Positions 38,377 through 46,835 of a DNA stretch of 46,835 bases are shown in pieces (positions within the stretch are counted from its first letter, which is position 1; each line of letters begins with the position of its first letter). Source of the DNA: Bauldia litoralis (GTDB taxonomy: Bacteria > Pseudomonadota > Alphaproteobacteria > Rhizobiales > Kaistiaceae); assembly GCA_945882315.1 (NCBI GenBank), contig CAMCWB010000026.1:1-46835 (forward strand), read 5' to 3'. A program made the translations under genes and the position numbers. Under the pieces are notes generated by a model that searched no databases, was not told the origin of the DNA, and was given only the letters and a program-made list of their open reading frames with translations.

Positions 38377-39224
38377 CGGCCATGCCCTACACGCCGATCG
38401 TCGTGACCGGTTGCATGCGCAGCGGCACCTCGCTCCTCTACTCCCTTCTCTGCACCTCGCCCGATGCCGGGCCGCCTATGGCGCCGGCGCGCTACATCTC
38501 CGACAGCCTGACCCTTTATCGCCGTTATGTCGGCGTCGATCGTCCCTTTGCAGACGACTATTTCTCGCCGGGCGACGACATCACGGCCGCCACCCGCCGC
38601 TTCATCCGCGACCGGATGGACGCCGCCTGGGAAAACTGCGGCCGCCCGTCCGCCTTGGTCATGCGCAGCGTCGATCTTGCGCCGGTGGTTCCGCTCCTCG
38701 CCGACCTGCTGCCCGATGCGCGCTTCGTAGTCTCGGTGCGCGACCCGCGCGACACGATCACCTCGATGGTCAAGGTCGCCCGAAAGCAGAGGCTGTTGCG
38801 CGTCGGCAAAGGCAGCGCAGTCATAAGCCGCGATATTTCGAGCCTCTGCAAGGCGTACAACGGCGCCTATCTGCCGGCATTGCGCCTTTTGCGCCGCCGG
38901 TCCGAGCTCGGGCCGCGCATAAGATTCGTCCGCTACGAAGATGCCGCCCGCAATCCGGCCTCGGCACTCGCGCAGCTTTGGCAGGATATCGAATTGCGGG
39001 AAGGCTCGCTGGCGCCGGCGAGTCTGAACCGGCGCCCGAGCCTCCTTCAGATCGCAACCCATCGCTACTGGCGCAGCTACATCACCGAACTGCACAACGG
39101 CCCGGCCTCGGCGGAAAGCATCGGCAGCCATAACGCAGTCCTGTCGAAGGAGGAGGTGGCGCGGATCGAACGCAGATGCCGTCTGCTCCTACGGCATTTC
39201 GGCTATGTCGGACGCTCTGGATAA
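38373..39224 (+). CDS. Sulfotransferase, last gene of the four-gene operon
   Basis: A 283-residue P-loop sulfotransferase using PAPS. The 5'-phosphosulfate loop is TGCMRSGTSLLYSLL; the 3'-phosphate region is VVSVRDPRDTITSMVK with the conserved Arg; RIRFVRYEDAARNPA follows. It starts at GTG 38373 overlapping the ATP-grasp stop by 4 bp (an ATG at 38382 is an alternative). Acceptor could be a hydroxyl made by the P450 of the same operon, which is an inference from context. No PAPS synthesis genes are nearby. Confidence 0.82.
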   Translation: MTAMPYTPIVVTGCMRSGTSLLYSLLCTSPDAGPPMAPARYISDSLTLYRRYVGVDRPFADDYFSPGDDITAATRRFIRDRMDAAWENCGRPSALVMRSVDLAPVVPLLADLLPDARFVVSVRDPRDTITSMVKVARKQRLLRVGKGSAVISRDISSLCKAYNGAYLPALRLLRRRSELGPRIRFVRYEDAARNPASALAQLWQDIELREGSLAPASLNRRPSLLQIATHRYWRSYITELHNGPASAESIGSHNAVLSKEEVARIERRCRLLLRHFGYVGRSG

Positions 39225-39319
39225 TCCGTCCGTCCCCGGCGGCGATTTTCCAGCAAGTTTAGGACTTCACCGTGAGGCGGCATTAAGCCTTGCAAACAAA
39301 AATACTATTGGTGGCCGAA

Positions 39320-39715
39320 TCAGACTTGCTGCTCCCGCCACCCTACCGGAAACGGCTCCATCAGCACCGCCAGCGTCATCTCCGCCGGCTGCCGTCCGTC
39401 CAGTATCGCCTCGACGATGGCCGGCGCGAGCAGCGTGAGCCGCAGAACCCGACTGACGTAGGACGGGTTGAGCTTCTCGGCCGCGGCGATTTCCCCGACA
39501 GTGACGTGGACGCCGGTCTCCAGAAGTTTTCGCCAACGGAACGCACGGGCGATCGCCTTGACCAGCGCGCTGTCGATCCGCCGGGGCGGCGCCGCCCCGG
39601 CATTGGCCGTGCCATCGGGCGCAAGGACGAGTTTCCGGCCGGCGCGCCTGCGGATAGAAATCGGGATGCGGACGGTGACGGTTCGGCCATCGCCGGCGAG
39701 ATTTGACGCGTTCAT
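39320..39715 (-). CDS. Small HTH-containing accessory protein of the recombinase module
   Basis: A 131-residue protein with basic start RTVTVRIPISIRRRAGRKL and a helix-turn-helix: VTVGEIAAAEKLNPSYVSRVLRLTLLAP followed by AIVEAILDGRQPAEM and a Trp-ended tail. The fold is like a ParB/LacI-type HTH. It follows the recombinase by one shared base (TGATG). Proteins of this sort accompany serine recombinases in alphaproteobacterial islands; function unknown, perhaps a directionality or regulatory factor. Confidence 0.62.
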   Translation of the reverse strand: MNASNLAGDGRTVTVRIPISIRRRAGRKLVLAPDGTANAGAAPPRRIDSALVKAIARAFRWRKLLETGVHVTVGEIAAAEKLNPSYVSRVLRLTLLAPAIVEAILDGRQPAEMTLAVLMEPFPVGWREQQV

Positions 39716-41046
39716 CAGGCGGCCTTCCGCGAGGCAGTCTCGATGGCGCCAAGTTCCGTGACCAGACTCGACAGCCCCTCGGTCCGCAAGCGGATGTCGA
39801 CACCGTCGATACCGACATCGACCCGCTCGACGAGAAGCTGAACGATGCGCGCCTGTTCGACCGGGAACAGTTCATCCCAGAGTGGATCGAGCCGTTCGAT
39901 CGCCGCGCGGACCTCGGCCTCGGTGATTCCCGCGTTTTCGTTTCGCGCTGCCCGCCACGTCGCGACGATGATCTCGGGCGAGCGGAGAAGGACGCGAAGC
40001 TGGTCAATGACAGTGCGCTCGATATCCGCCGCCGGAACGCGGCTGATCGGACATTCGTCGGCGCCGCCTTTGATCACCGACTGGCTGACATAATAACGAT
40101 AGAGCCGGCCGCCCTTGCGGGTATGCGTCGGCGACATCGCGCGGCCGCTCGGTCCGAAGATCAATCCCTTGAGGAGTGCCGGCGTCTGCGCCCTGGTTCT
40201 GCCGGCGCGTTTCCGCGGGCTTTCGGCAAGGACGGCGTGGACCCTGTCCCACAGTGCCCTGGAGACGATCGCCTCGTGCTCGCCGGGCCAGGCAACGCCC
40301 TTGTGGACGGCATCGCCGACATAGACCCGATTATTGAGGAGCTTGTAGATCCGTCCCTTGTCGAGGCGCTGGCCATATTTGTTCTTGAAGCCGTGAGCCG
40401 TCAGTTCGCGGACGATCGTCGTCGCCGAACCGCCTTTGGCGAAGCGCTCGAAGATCCGAAGGACGACCGTGGCCTCGGCTTCGTTGACGATGAGTTTTCT
40501 GTCCTTGACGTCGTAGCCGAGCGGCGCCCAGCCGCCCATCCACATGCCGCGTTTTCTGGACGCGGCAACCTTGTCCCTAATCCGCTCGCCGATGACCTCC
40601 CGTTCGAACTGGGCGAAGGACAGGAGGATATTGAGCGTCAGCCGTCCCATGCTCGTGGTCGTGTTGAAGGACTGGGTGACGGAAACAAACGTGACACCGC
40701 CACGGTCGAACACCTCGACCAGCTTGGCGAAGTCCATCAATGCGCGGCTGAGCCGGTCGATCTTGTAGACCACGACCACATCGACGCGACCCTCCTCGAT
40801 ATCGGCGAGAAGCCGTTTCAGTGCCGGTCGCTCCAGGGTACCGCCGGAGAAGCCACCGTCGTCATAGTGATCGGGGACCAGCAGCCAGCCCTCCGCCTTC
40901 TGGCTCGCGACATAGGCCTCGCAGGCCTCGCGCTGGGCGTCGAGGGAGTTGAACTCCATGTCGAGGCCTTCCTCGCTCGACTTCCTCGTATAGAGCGCGC
41001 AGCGCTTTTTGATGATCGGCGCTGATCGGGCGGTAGCCTTCTTCAT
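39715..41046 (-). CDS. Large serine recombinase/resolvase
   Basis: A 443-residue site-specific recombinase. The N-terminal resolvase domain has CALYTRKSSEEGLD with the catalytic Ser, KIDRLSRALMDFA and ERIRDKVAASRKRG. A recombinase domain (YKLLNNRVYVGDAVHKG) and zinc-ribbon-like region (GGADECPISRV) follow. The start at 41046 (MKKATARS) overlaps the upstream stop (ATGA). Likely moves or inverts this island. The attachment site cannot be identified here. Confidence 0.88.
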   Translation of the reverse strand: MKKATARSAPIIKKRCALYTRKSSEEGLDMEFNSLDAQREACEAYVASQKAEGWLLVPDHYDDGGFSGGTLERPALKRLLADIEEGRVDVVVVYKIDRLSRALMDFAKLVEVFDRGGVTFVSVTQSFNTTTSMGRLTLNILLSFAQFEREVIGERIRDKVAASRKRGMWMGGWAPLGYDVKDRKLIVNEAEATVVLRIFERFAKGGSATTIVRELTAHGFKNKYGQRLDKGRIYKLLNNRVYVGDAVHKGVAWPGEHEAIVSRALWDRVHAVLAESPRKRAGRTRAQTPALLKGLIFGPSGRAMSPTHTRKGGRLYRYYVSQSVIKGGADECPISRVPAADIERTVIDQLRVLLRSPEIIVATWRAARNENAGITEAEVRAAIERLDPLWDELFPVEQARIVQLLVERVDVGIDGVDIRLRTEGLSSLVTELGAIETASRKAA

Positions 41047-41489
41047 GCCCGGCCCCGAAAATTCTTGAGACCGAAGAATACCCAGCCGTTCCATTGTGTG
41101 CCGGTGATGGCGCGGGCGACGGCCGAGAGCGATTTGTATGGTCGTCCCTCGAATTCGTAGTCATTATCGCGAACGGTCACGCAGCGCTCGATGCCCTGCC
41201 ATTCGCGAACGAGCCGCGTTCCGCTAATCGGCCGGTTTTCCTCGCCCGACCGTGAAGGGATACCCTTGCCGTTGGTAATCTGTTCGCCGAGCGCCTCCAG
41301 GCGCTCCACGGTGGTGGGCTTCAGCCCGCCATAGGCGAGTTCCTGAATCCGGTAGGCGAGCCGGCTTTCGAGGAAGCGCCGGTTATAGGGCGGCGGCTCG
41401 GTCTCGAAGAGATCGCGCCATTGCTTTTTGAGCCCCGGCGTTGGCGTCGTCTTCAGTGCCGCCAGACGAGCAAGGACAGTGTCGTTCAT
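41043..41489 (-). CDS. DUF2924 protein of the recombinase module
   Basis: A 148-residue protein with the DUF2924 pattern: LARLAALKTTPTPGLKKQWRDLF, NRRFLESRLAYRIQELAYGG, TRLVREWQGIERCVTV and YKSLSAVARAITGTQWNG. Family members are usually next to serine recombinases, as here, and their function is unknown. Its start overlaps the small upstream gene's stop (ATGA). The C-terminal WNGWVFFGLKN resembles a DNA-binding wing, an inference. Confidence 0.82.
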   Translation of the reverse strand: MNDTVLARLAALKTTPTPGLKKQWRDLFETEPPPYNRRFLESRLAYRIQELAYGGLKPTTVERLEALGEQITNGKGIPSRSGEENRPISGTRLVREWQGIERCVTVRDNDYEFEGRPYKSLSAVARAITGTQWNGWVFFGLKNFRGRA

Positions 41490-41710
41490 CGGCCATTCTC
41501 CGTTTTGGAGATGGCATGACCGCTCTGGTGGCCGACACAGTCGAGCGAACTTTCTCCGCAGTCAGCAGATAAAGGAGTGGACTGTCGCGCCCGGAGACGA
41601 AGCAGGCCGACCGCCAGGATCTCGGCGATTTCGGCGAGTCGCTCGGCTGGCGGCATGGCCGAGGTCGGCAAGGGATTGGGGTGACGGATGGGACCGGAAT
41701 TGAACACCAT
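41486..41710 (-). CDS. Small conserved protein of the recombinase module
   Basis: A 74-residue protein: MPPAERLAEIAEILAVGLLRLRARQS followed by PLSADCGESSLDCVGHQSGHA. The same style of small protein precedes DUF2924 genes in other alphaproteobacterial islands, and it overlaps the DUF2924 start by 4 bp. The start could also be the internal Met 19. Function unknown. Confidence 0.62.
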   Translation of the reverse strand: MVFNSGPIRHPNPLPTSAMPPAERLAEIAEILAVGLLRLRARQSTPLSADCGESSLDCVGHQSGHAISKTENGR

Positions 41711-41876
41711 GGCCCATCGGTGCCGGATTGCGCCGCACGGCGCGACCTTGGAGGGGGTCCACCCCCTCGGTCTGGAAAGCTTGGAACCGTTCGGTGTTGC
41801 AGCACCATAATGGGTTGATGGGTTCGAATGTTCCTATTATGTTCACTTTCTCAAAACTCAACTCAGGAGATGGCCC

Positions 41877-42581
41877 ATGGCACTTGAGAGGCTCGACCGC
41901 ACGCTCTGGAGCTATGCCGAGGCGCTGAAGCATGTTCAGACCGTGACGGTCGCGCGGCGGTCGAGGGAAGTGGTCAGCCAGCCTCCAAAGCCGCAGGTCA
42001 TGTATCACGATTGGAACCGCCCGCAGGATCCCGTGGAGCTCTGGAAGGCCGAGGCGGAGAACGAGCTTCTGGTCGCGCTGCGCGACGGCGATCTGATTGC
42101 ACGGGGCCGCTACACCGAGGAGCGGACGCAATGGCGCGCGCACGACCACAGCAGCGTGTTTGGCCTGCACTCGGGATATCACACCAGCATTCGACCCGAG
42201 CAGTGGCGGGAGGGGAAGTATCTGACGGGGCGGCTGACGGCGCTGAACTGGGAGTTCATCGACATCCGCATTCAGCGTTTCATGGTGAAGGCGATCTGGC
42301 CGGATGTCGTGCCAGAGGCCGTGCGCCCCGACGCATCAGTTACCGCTTACACCACGCCCTATCTCGAGCTGATGCAGGCGGCGATCGAGCATTTCGGGAT
42401 CTCGACCCAGAACCAGGAAAAGAAGGAATGCCTCCTTGACTGGTTTCTCGAACAGCAGATCGAGGGTGAGCCTGTGTCGAAGAATCTCGCCGACGCCATG
42501 GCCACGCTGATCCGGCTTCCGGCCGCGCAGCGCGGCGGCGCCAAGCGGGTAATCGGACCGGATCTGCGGCAGGCGGGATGA
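41877..42581 (+). CDS. Hypothetical protein, accessory region
   Basis: A 234-residue protein I do not recognise by name. It contains ELWKAEAENELLVALRDGDLIARG, then a C-terminal helical segment LMQAAIEHFGISTQNQEKKECLLDWFLEQ and NLADAMATLIRLP. The pattern is that of alphaproteobacterial accessory proteins found near mobile elements. ATG 41877 has AGGAG 7 bases upstream in a clear leader. There is no membrane segment and no catalytic motif I can name. The 166-bp lower-GC gap before it probably holds its promoter. Confidence 0.62.
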   Translation: MALERLDRTLWSYAEALKHVQTVTVARRSREVVSQPPKPQVMYHDWNRPQDPVELWKAEAENELLVALRDGDLIARGRYTEERTQWRAHDHSSVFGLHSGYHTSIRPEQWREGKYLTGRLTALNWEFIDIRIQRFMVKAIWPDVVPEAVRPDASVTAYTTPYLELMQAAIEHFGISTQNQEKKECLLDWFLEQQIEGEPVSKNLADAMATLIRLPAAQRGGAKRVIGPDLRQAG

Positions 42582-42675
42582 TGCCCGGTTGCCTGCGCCG
42601 GGTGGCCGCCGTCTCAAGGAGAGCGTACTCTATCCTGACTGCCGACGCAGCGTCGTCAGCCCGGCACTTCGGCGG

Positions 42676-44076
42676 TCAGAACCGCAGGTCGGTTATCCCC
42701 AGCTTGTCCCACATCCAGCCAAAATCGTAGTCACGCATCGGATCATCCGCAGGCATACGCGCCGTAGTCTGCTCCAGCCCCTTGAGCCAGTTGGCGACGG
42801 CAATCCGACCTTTCGCACTGCGCACGGACTGCCGCGGGCTGTTGCCGTTCAGTAGCGGTATCGGCGTGTCCAGTGTCTCGCGATATTGGCGGTCCACGAG
42901 CTCGTGAATAGCTTTGCGCAGATCGCCAGGGTCGACGCCCTCGATGCTCCAAGGTGCCGATTCCCTCGCCGGCCGGGCTTCTGCCATGGCCTTCTCGGGC
43001 GTCATTCGCTCGGTCAGCGGTTCCCGAACCAGCCCGTCCAATACGGGCATCAGCAATGCCAGGAAGCGTGCCGCTCTGGCCTCGGAGTTTACCCTGACTT
43101 CCAGCTTTCCGTCGTACAAGACGACCTCGCCGTGGATCATGCGACCGACATCGGTAGCCTCGTCGCCCTTGTGCTTGCGACCCTTGCTGGCGGGTTTTGC
43201 AGGCGCGAACCAGGTCCAGTGCGTGCCGTCGCGATCGGCACGAAGGTCGGGAACCGCGGCGACAGCCTTGACAATGTCCGCCGCCGTGGCGTTGGGGGTG
43301 AGCTGGTAATGCATCGTGATGAACACGATCGGCTCGCCATCGGTGTTGGCCAGTTGCGGCGGCGGGGCGAGGCGGCGGCGAATGATGTCATTCAGCCAGA
43401 GCGTGGTGATCATGGCCGCGCCGACGCGTAGAAAAGACGCGTCATCCGCCAGTTCCGCCGTCAGCCGGTCGCGCAAGGCAGGATATGCCGAACCGAAGGT
43501 TTCGGCAGCCACGCCTGGCGCACGCGCCTTCGTGCGGTGCAGCACGCCCAGCATGTCTTCCGCCAAATTTCGGTTGATCGGCAGAACCGCACCGGTCATC
43601 TGCACCTCGCCGCGCACCGTCACGATCCGGGTGGCGATGATGTCCCAGGCCACCAGCGTCTTCGTCGCGGTGCGTTCGGACACGCGGACGGGTTCTCCGC
43701 CACGCACCAGATCGCGAGCGAGGAAACTCGCGCCCGGTTGCACGTCGCTGACTTCATACAGACTGACGACCGAGTCCCGCAGCGCCTCGATATAGGCGCG
43801 ATTCATCGCGGTCTCCTTCCAGCCGCGCCGCTTGAGATAGTCGTTGCACAGATTGGCGCCGTCCTCCCAGGTTGACGTGCAGCAGTCCTCGAAGGCGCAG
43901 TCGAACGCTACCATGGCCGCATCCCCGATCACGTCGGGTAGCTCGTAGATGTCGATGTCGTTCAGATCGCAGGCCTGGCGGAGATGCTTCTCCACCATCT
44001 CGCCCATCCGTTCGCGCCAGGGATCGCGGCGCGACCATTCGACGATCCCGTCGGCCCTGCCCCTCACCTTGCTCAA
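42676..44076 (-). CDS. Hypothetical protein of unknown function
   Basis: A protein of about 466 residues. I start it at TTG 44076 (LSKVRGRAD), where AGGGG lies 7 bases upstream, although the frame is open to 44334; the extra 86 residues could be an extension. Blocks include CAFEDCCTSTWEDGANL, VRVSERTATKTLVAWD, PVLDGLVREPLTERMTPE and a C-terminal TPIPLLNGNSPRQSVRSAKG then YDFGWMWDKLGI. These C-terminal motifs recur in a family I cannot name confidently. Function is not inferred. Confidence 0.5.
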   Translation of the reverse strand: MSKVRGRADGIVEWSRRDPWRERMGEMVEKHLRQACDLNDIDIYELPDVIGDAAMVAFDCAFEDCCTSTWEDGANLCNDYLKRRGWKETAMNRAYIEALRDSVVSLYEVSDVQPGASFLARDLVRGGEPVRVSERTATKTLVAWDIIATRIVTVRGEVQMTGAVLPINRNLAEDMLGVLHRTKARAPGVAAETFGSAYPALRDRLTAELADDASFLRVGAAMITTLWLNDIIRRRLAPPPQLANTDGEPIVFITMHYQLTPNATAADIVKAVAAVPDLRADRDGTHWTWFAPAKPASKGRKHKGDEATDVGRMIHGEVVLYDGKLEVRVNSEARAARFLALLMPVLDGLVREPLTERMTPEKAMAEARPARESAPWSIEGVDPGDLRKAIHELVDRQYRETLDTPIPLLNGNSPRQSVRSAKGRIAVANWLKGLEQTTARMPADDPMRDYDFGWMWDKLGITDLRF

Positions 44077-44641
44077 TTTAAATCCCCTGAAGTGCCAAGG
44101 GCCCGTAGGCCACGATTGCCGGTATGCACCCACCATGACGATACGGCAGACGCGAGTTTCGAGAAAGTCACGGTAATTCTCGGTGGCGAGATACCTAGCA
44201 GGAAGAAGTCCGTCCTTGATGCGCCCTCCAGGCATCCGCGGCAGCGCCGGTCTCTCCAGCGAGGTAACGCGCGTCGATGGATGCACGAAGAGGGGTTGAA
44301 CCGATCCCGGGAGTCGCGCGGAGAAAGGTGCCACCCACGTTGAAACGTCTGCCCTGCAAGGCGTTCCCGGACCTGACTGCGCGAGTTTGGGGTCACCCCA
44401 TAAGCTGAGGTGATTTCAACGGTTTGTTGGAAGGGTTCCGCCCTTTCTGGCGCGACGATGCTCCGTCGGGCAGACCGGTTCCAACGTCGCGAGGGCCACG
44501 AAAAAGGCGGCAGAACCGAGGTGCAACGACACCCCGAGCCCGGTTCCGATCCGCCTTGTCAGACTGCCGTCGCCATCCGCTCCGCACACCCGCGGCCATT
44601 CGGCCGATGCGCTCACCTGTGCCCAATCCGATGGGGCAGTG
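44077..44641. other. Gap without a secure gene
   Basis: The stretch between the unknown protein's preferred start and the Toprim gene. Its left part could be an N-terminal extension of the leftward gene (open to 44334). From 44335 to 44641 I see no gene, repeat or convincing promoter. Confidence 0.4.
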
Positions 44642-45763
44642 ATGAGCGGGCGGGACTGGAAGGCCTTTGACGCGGAGATGCGCGCGCGGGTGCCGGAGCT
44701 TGTCATCGAGCTCATGGGCAAGCCGACCTTCCGTGCTGGCGGGGAGTGGCGCTGGGGCCGCAAGGGCAGCCTGTCGGTCGTCATCGCCGGCGCGAGGGCC
44801 GGGATGTGGTTCGACCACGAGGCGGGTGAAGGCGGCGGGCTCGTGAGCCTGGTAGCGCGCGTTCGCGGGATGAGCCGGAGCGGAGCACTCGACTGGACTG
44901 CCGACCGTATCGGCATGGCGGGCGATTTCGGGATTCGCCCGTACTCTGCCAAACCGGTGACACATCCCGTAGCCGGCAATGCGTTCAAGCCGTGCCATGC
45001 CTCTGTCGCCGTTAGGCCCATTGGTGATGCATCCAGGCTGCCCGATCCTGATGTCACGAACCACCCCGCTGAGGCCACCACCCGCGCTGCACGGATCTGG
45101 GCGACGACGCATCCGGCCCCCGAGGATCATCCCTATCTCATCCGCAAGCGGGTCCGGCCGCTCGCCTTGCGCGCCGATGCCCGCGGGCACCTGGTCGTGC
45201 CGCTCCAGGACGCAGACGGACACCTTCACAGTCTCGAGACGATCGCCCCTGACGGGGCCAAGCGATTCCTCGCGGGCGGAGCCAAGCGTGGACATTTCTG
45301 CATCATCGGGGCGAACCCGGCCGCGATCACAGAGCCCACCGGCCCGATCCTGATCTGCGAAGGCTGGGCGACGGCGGCGAGCCTGCGCCTTGCAACCGGC
45401 TACGCCGTCATCGCCGCGATGGATGCAGGCAACCTTCTGCCGGTCGCGGAGGCGCTGCGAAGCCGGTTCCCCAACGCTGATCTCGTCCTGGTCGCCGATA
45501 ATGACGCCAAGCCCGGCCGCCACGCCAATCCCGGGGTCGAGGCAGCGCGCAAGGCCGCCCTCGCCGTCGATGCGCATCTCGCCGTGCCGGCCATTCCGGG
45601 CGACGTCAACGATGTCTTCTGTGCAGAGGGGGCGGAGGCAGTCGCGGCCATCGTCGGGCGCGCGGCAAAGATCGCCACCCCGCCGCCGACATATCCTGCG
45701 CCGTTCATACCAGCGCCAGAAGCCACATGCACAGGTCGCTCAGGTCATCGTTTGTGCCCATGA
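44642..45763 (+). CDS. Toprim domain (primase-like) protein, 3' part lost
   Basis: A 373-residue protein of the island primase/helicase type. Residues 35-65 (GKPTFRAGGEWRWGRKGSLSVVI) form a zinc/primase-like start; the Toprim fold holds PILICEGWATAASLRLATG (Glu) and DLVLVADNDAKPG (the DxD). The linker ATPPPTYPAPFIPAPEA ends the sensible sequence, and the last 12 residues are out-of-frame reading of helicase sequence. ATG 44642 (or GTG 44639). It should continue into a helicase, so this is a truncated protein, probably non-functional. Confidence 0.75.
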   Translation: MSGRDWKAFDAEMRARVPELVIELMGKPTFRAGGEWRWGRKGSLSVVIAGARAGMWFDHEAGEGGGLVSLVARVRGMSRSGALDWTADRIGMAGDFGIRPYSAKPVTHPVAGNAFKPCHASVAVRPIGDASRLPDPDVTNHPAEATTRAARIWATTHPAPEDHPYLIRKRVRPLALRADARGHLVVPLQDADGHLHSLETIAPDGAKRFLAGGAKRGHFCIIGANPAAITEPTGPILICEGWATAASLRLATGYAVIAAMDAGNLLPVAEALRSRFPNADLVLVADNDAKPGRHANPGVEAARKAALAVDAHLAVPAIPGDVNDVFCAEGAEAVAAIVGRAAKIATPPPTYPAPFIPAPEATCTGRSGHRLCP

Positions 45764-46683
45764 CAGCCTGTTCCACATGAAGCCAGAGGCCATCGGCAAC
45801 GTCGGGCTTCTCGTCATCGACGAGGCGTTCTGGCAATCGGGCCTGCGGGGGCTTGATGGCAAGGCGACGCTCACCCAGGACGGGCTGGAACCGGGTAGGG
45901 CTTCGCTCGTCTGCTACGGCGCGACGGGCGAGGTCGATATGAGCGCTACGGCGGACCTCGTTGCGGCCCGCGGTCGGCTTTGGAAGGCGCTGCAGGTCGC
46001 GGAGCCCGGCCCCCTGAATTGCGGGTTGCTCGCCGCTGTGGATCTGACGCCCGAGGACTGCCTGAAGGCCGCGACACTTGAGCGGCGCCGGTTGCGCGAT
46101 GCCGGGCTTCGGCCCGGCATGTCGCCTGCCCTTCGGCGCAAGCGCGTCGAAGCCGTTTTGCCTCCTGCAGGCGAGCCGTGGGCACCGCCTGGTCGTTGTG
46201 CCACGCTCTGGCTGATCCTCGCCGAGGCGTTGGAGACCGGCCACGACGCCGCGGGAGCCGATCTCGTCAACGAGCACACCGAGAACGGATCCGTTCGCGC
46301 ACTGAAGCTCCGCTGGCGCACAAAGATGCGCGCCGGCTGGGCGGCCGAGACCCCGATCCTCCATCTCGACGCCACGCTGCGCCCCGAACTGGTCCAGACA
46401 TATCTGCCGCGCATCGATATCGGCGCTCCCGTTGCCGCGCGCCAGCCCCATGTTCGGATCCGACAGGTCACCGGCAGCCCGACCTCGGCTCGTGCGCTGA
46501 CCCCCCAACCCGACGCATCCGAGGCCGATCGCAGGGCGGCCACGAGACGCCTCCGCGAGCTCGCGGCCTGGATCGCGCTCCGCGCGCGCCAATGCCGTCG
46601 CAGCAGCGCCCGGACCGACCTTCTACTCGTTGGCCAGAAGGTTGCGATAGATGCATTGCGTGCCGCCGGCCTCCCGCCGCGGG
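45711..46683 (+). pseudogene. Remnant of the helicase half of the primase-helicase
   Basis: Read in another frame than the Toprim gene, this remnant begins HAQVAQVIVCAHDSLFHMKP and has LLVIDEAFWQSGL (Walker B-like DEAF), VRIRQVTGSPTSARAL and DLLLVGQKVAIDALRAAGLPP before it runs out. The Walker A segment that should lie between the Toprim linker and this part is missing, so an internal deletion joined the two halves out of frame near 45715. The 3' end is cut by the transposase fragment. Confidence 0.65.
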
Positions 46684-46835
46684 TGGATGGCCAACGAGCC
46701 GATCGTCCGCCTGATTCTTGACGGGACGGTGGTCAAGGTCCGTCTCGACCGGAAAGCCACCTCGATCTCGCTGCTTGTCGTGATTGGCGTGCGCGAGGAC
46801 GGCCAGAAGATCCTGCTGGCGGTGAAGAACATGGG
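46651..46835 (+). mobile_element. IS256-type (mutator) transposase fragment
   Basis: In frame with ATG 46651, codons read MANEPIVRLILDGTVVKVR and DRKATSISLLVVIGV then GQKILLAVKNM, the strand that carries the first catalytic Asp in mutator-type transposases. It continues past the right edge. The N-terminus is missing and upstream reading shows an in-frame stop at 46648, so it is truncated by the helicase remnant. The junction lies near 46684. Confidence 0.68.

Overview
The window is a GC-rich bacterial chromosome segment. Gene content points to an alphaproteobacterium of the Hyphomicrobiales (Rhizobiales). Evidence: a Fur-family Irr-like regulator divergent from fabA-fabB-fabI, rpsT next to a rhodanese gene and dnaA, a cluster of GANTC (CcrM-type) sites upstream of dnaA, rhizobial-style intergenic palindromes, and heavy use of 4-bp ATGA/GTGA overlaps. 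The genus cannot be read from the sequence.

Bases 1-34,800 are mostly core chromosome. First comes pheS (3' end), a small monooxygenase gene, pheT and a DHFR-fold protein, coupled by short overlaps, then two tandem cyclic-nucleotide-binding proteins. A repeat-rich gap (4,826-5,197) holds a small MITE-like insertion. A leftward block follows: ubiE, ubiB, coaBC, dut, cysK. Here coaBC carries an N-terminal helix-turn-helix-like domain and seems to have its own leaderless promoter under a palindrome. Rightward from mutM come an enoyl-CoA hydratase, rpsT, a long AT-richer gap, rhodanese, dnaA, dnaN, a DUF4031-type gene, a VOC gene, recF and gyrB. Between the VOC gene and recF lies a compact leftward transcription unit with promoter, ideal Shine-Dalgarno, 24-codon ORF and terminator. 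Then come an FMN reductase, two secreted SH3 proteins, a MoeB/ThiF-type enzyme, irr, fabA-fabB-fabI, lepA, mepA, a CHAD protein, msrA and a membrane protein.

From tRNA-Ser(GGA) at 34,734 onward the content is accessory. After a lower-GC, structured non-coding stretch comes a four-gene operon in which each gene overlaps the next by 4 bp: an acyltransferase-like protein, a cytochrome P450, an ATP-grasp enzyme and a sulfotransferase. I think this is a small, possibly undescribed, biosynthetic pathway. Next is a leftward serine-recombinase module (four overlapping genes), two unrecognised accessory genes, and a decayed Toprim primase/helicase gene that lost an internal piece and is cut off by an IS256-type transposase fragment at the right edge.

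All identifications come from reading translated motifs; no database search was run. Starts were chosen from Shine-Dalgarno spacing and overlaps and are flagged where doubtful.
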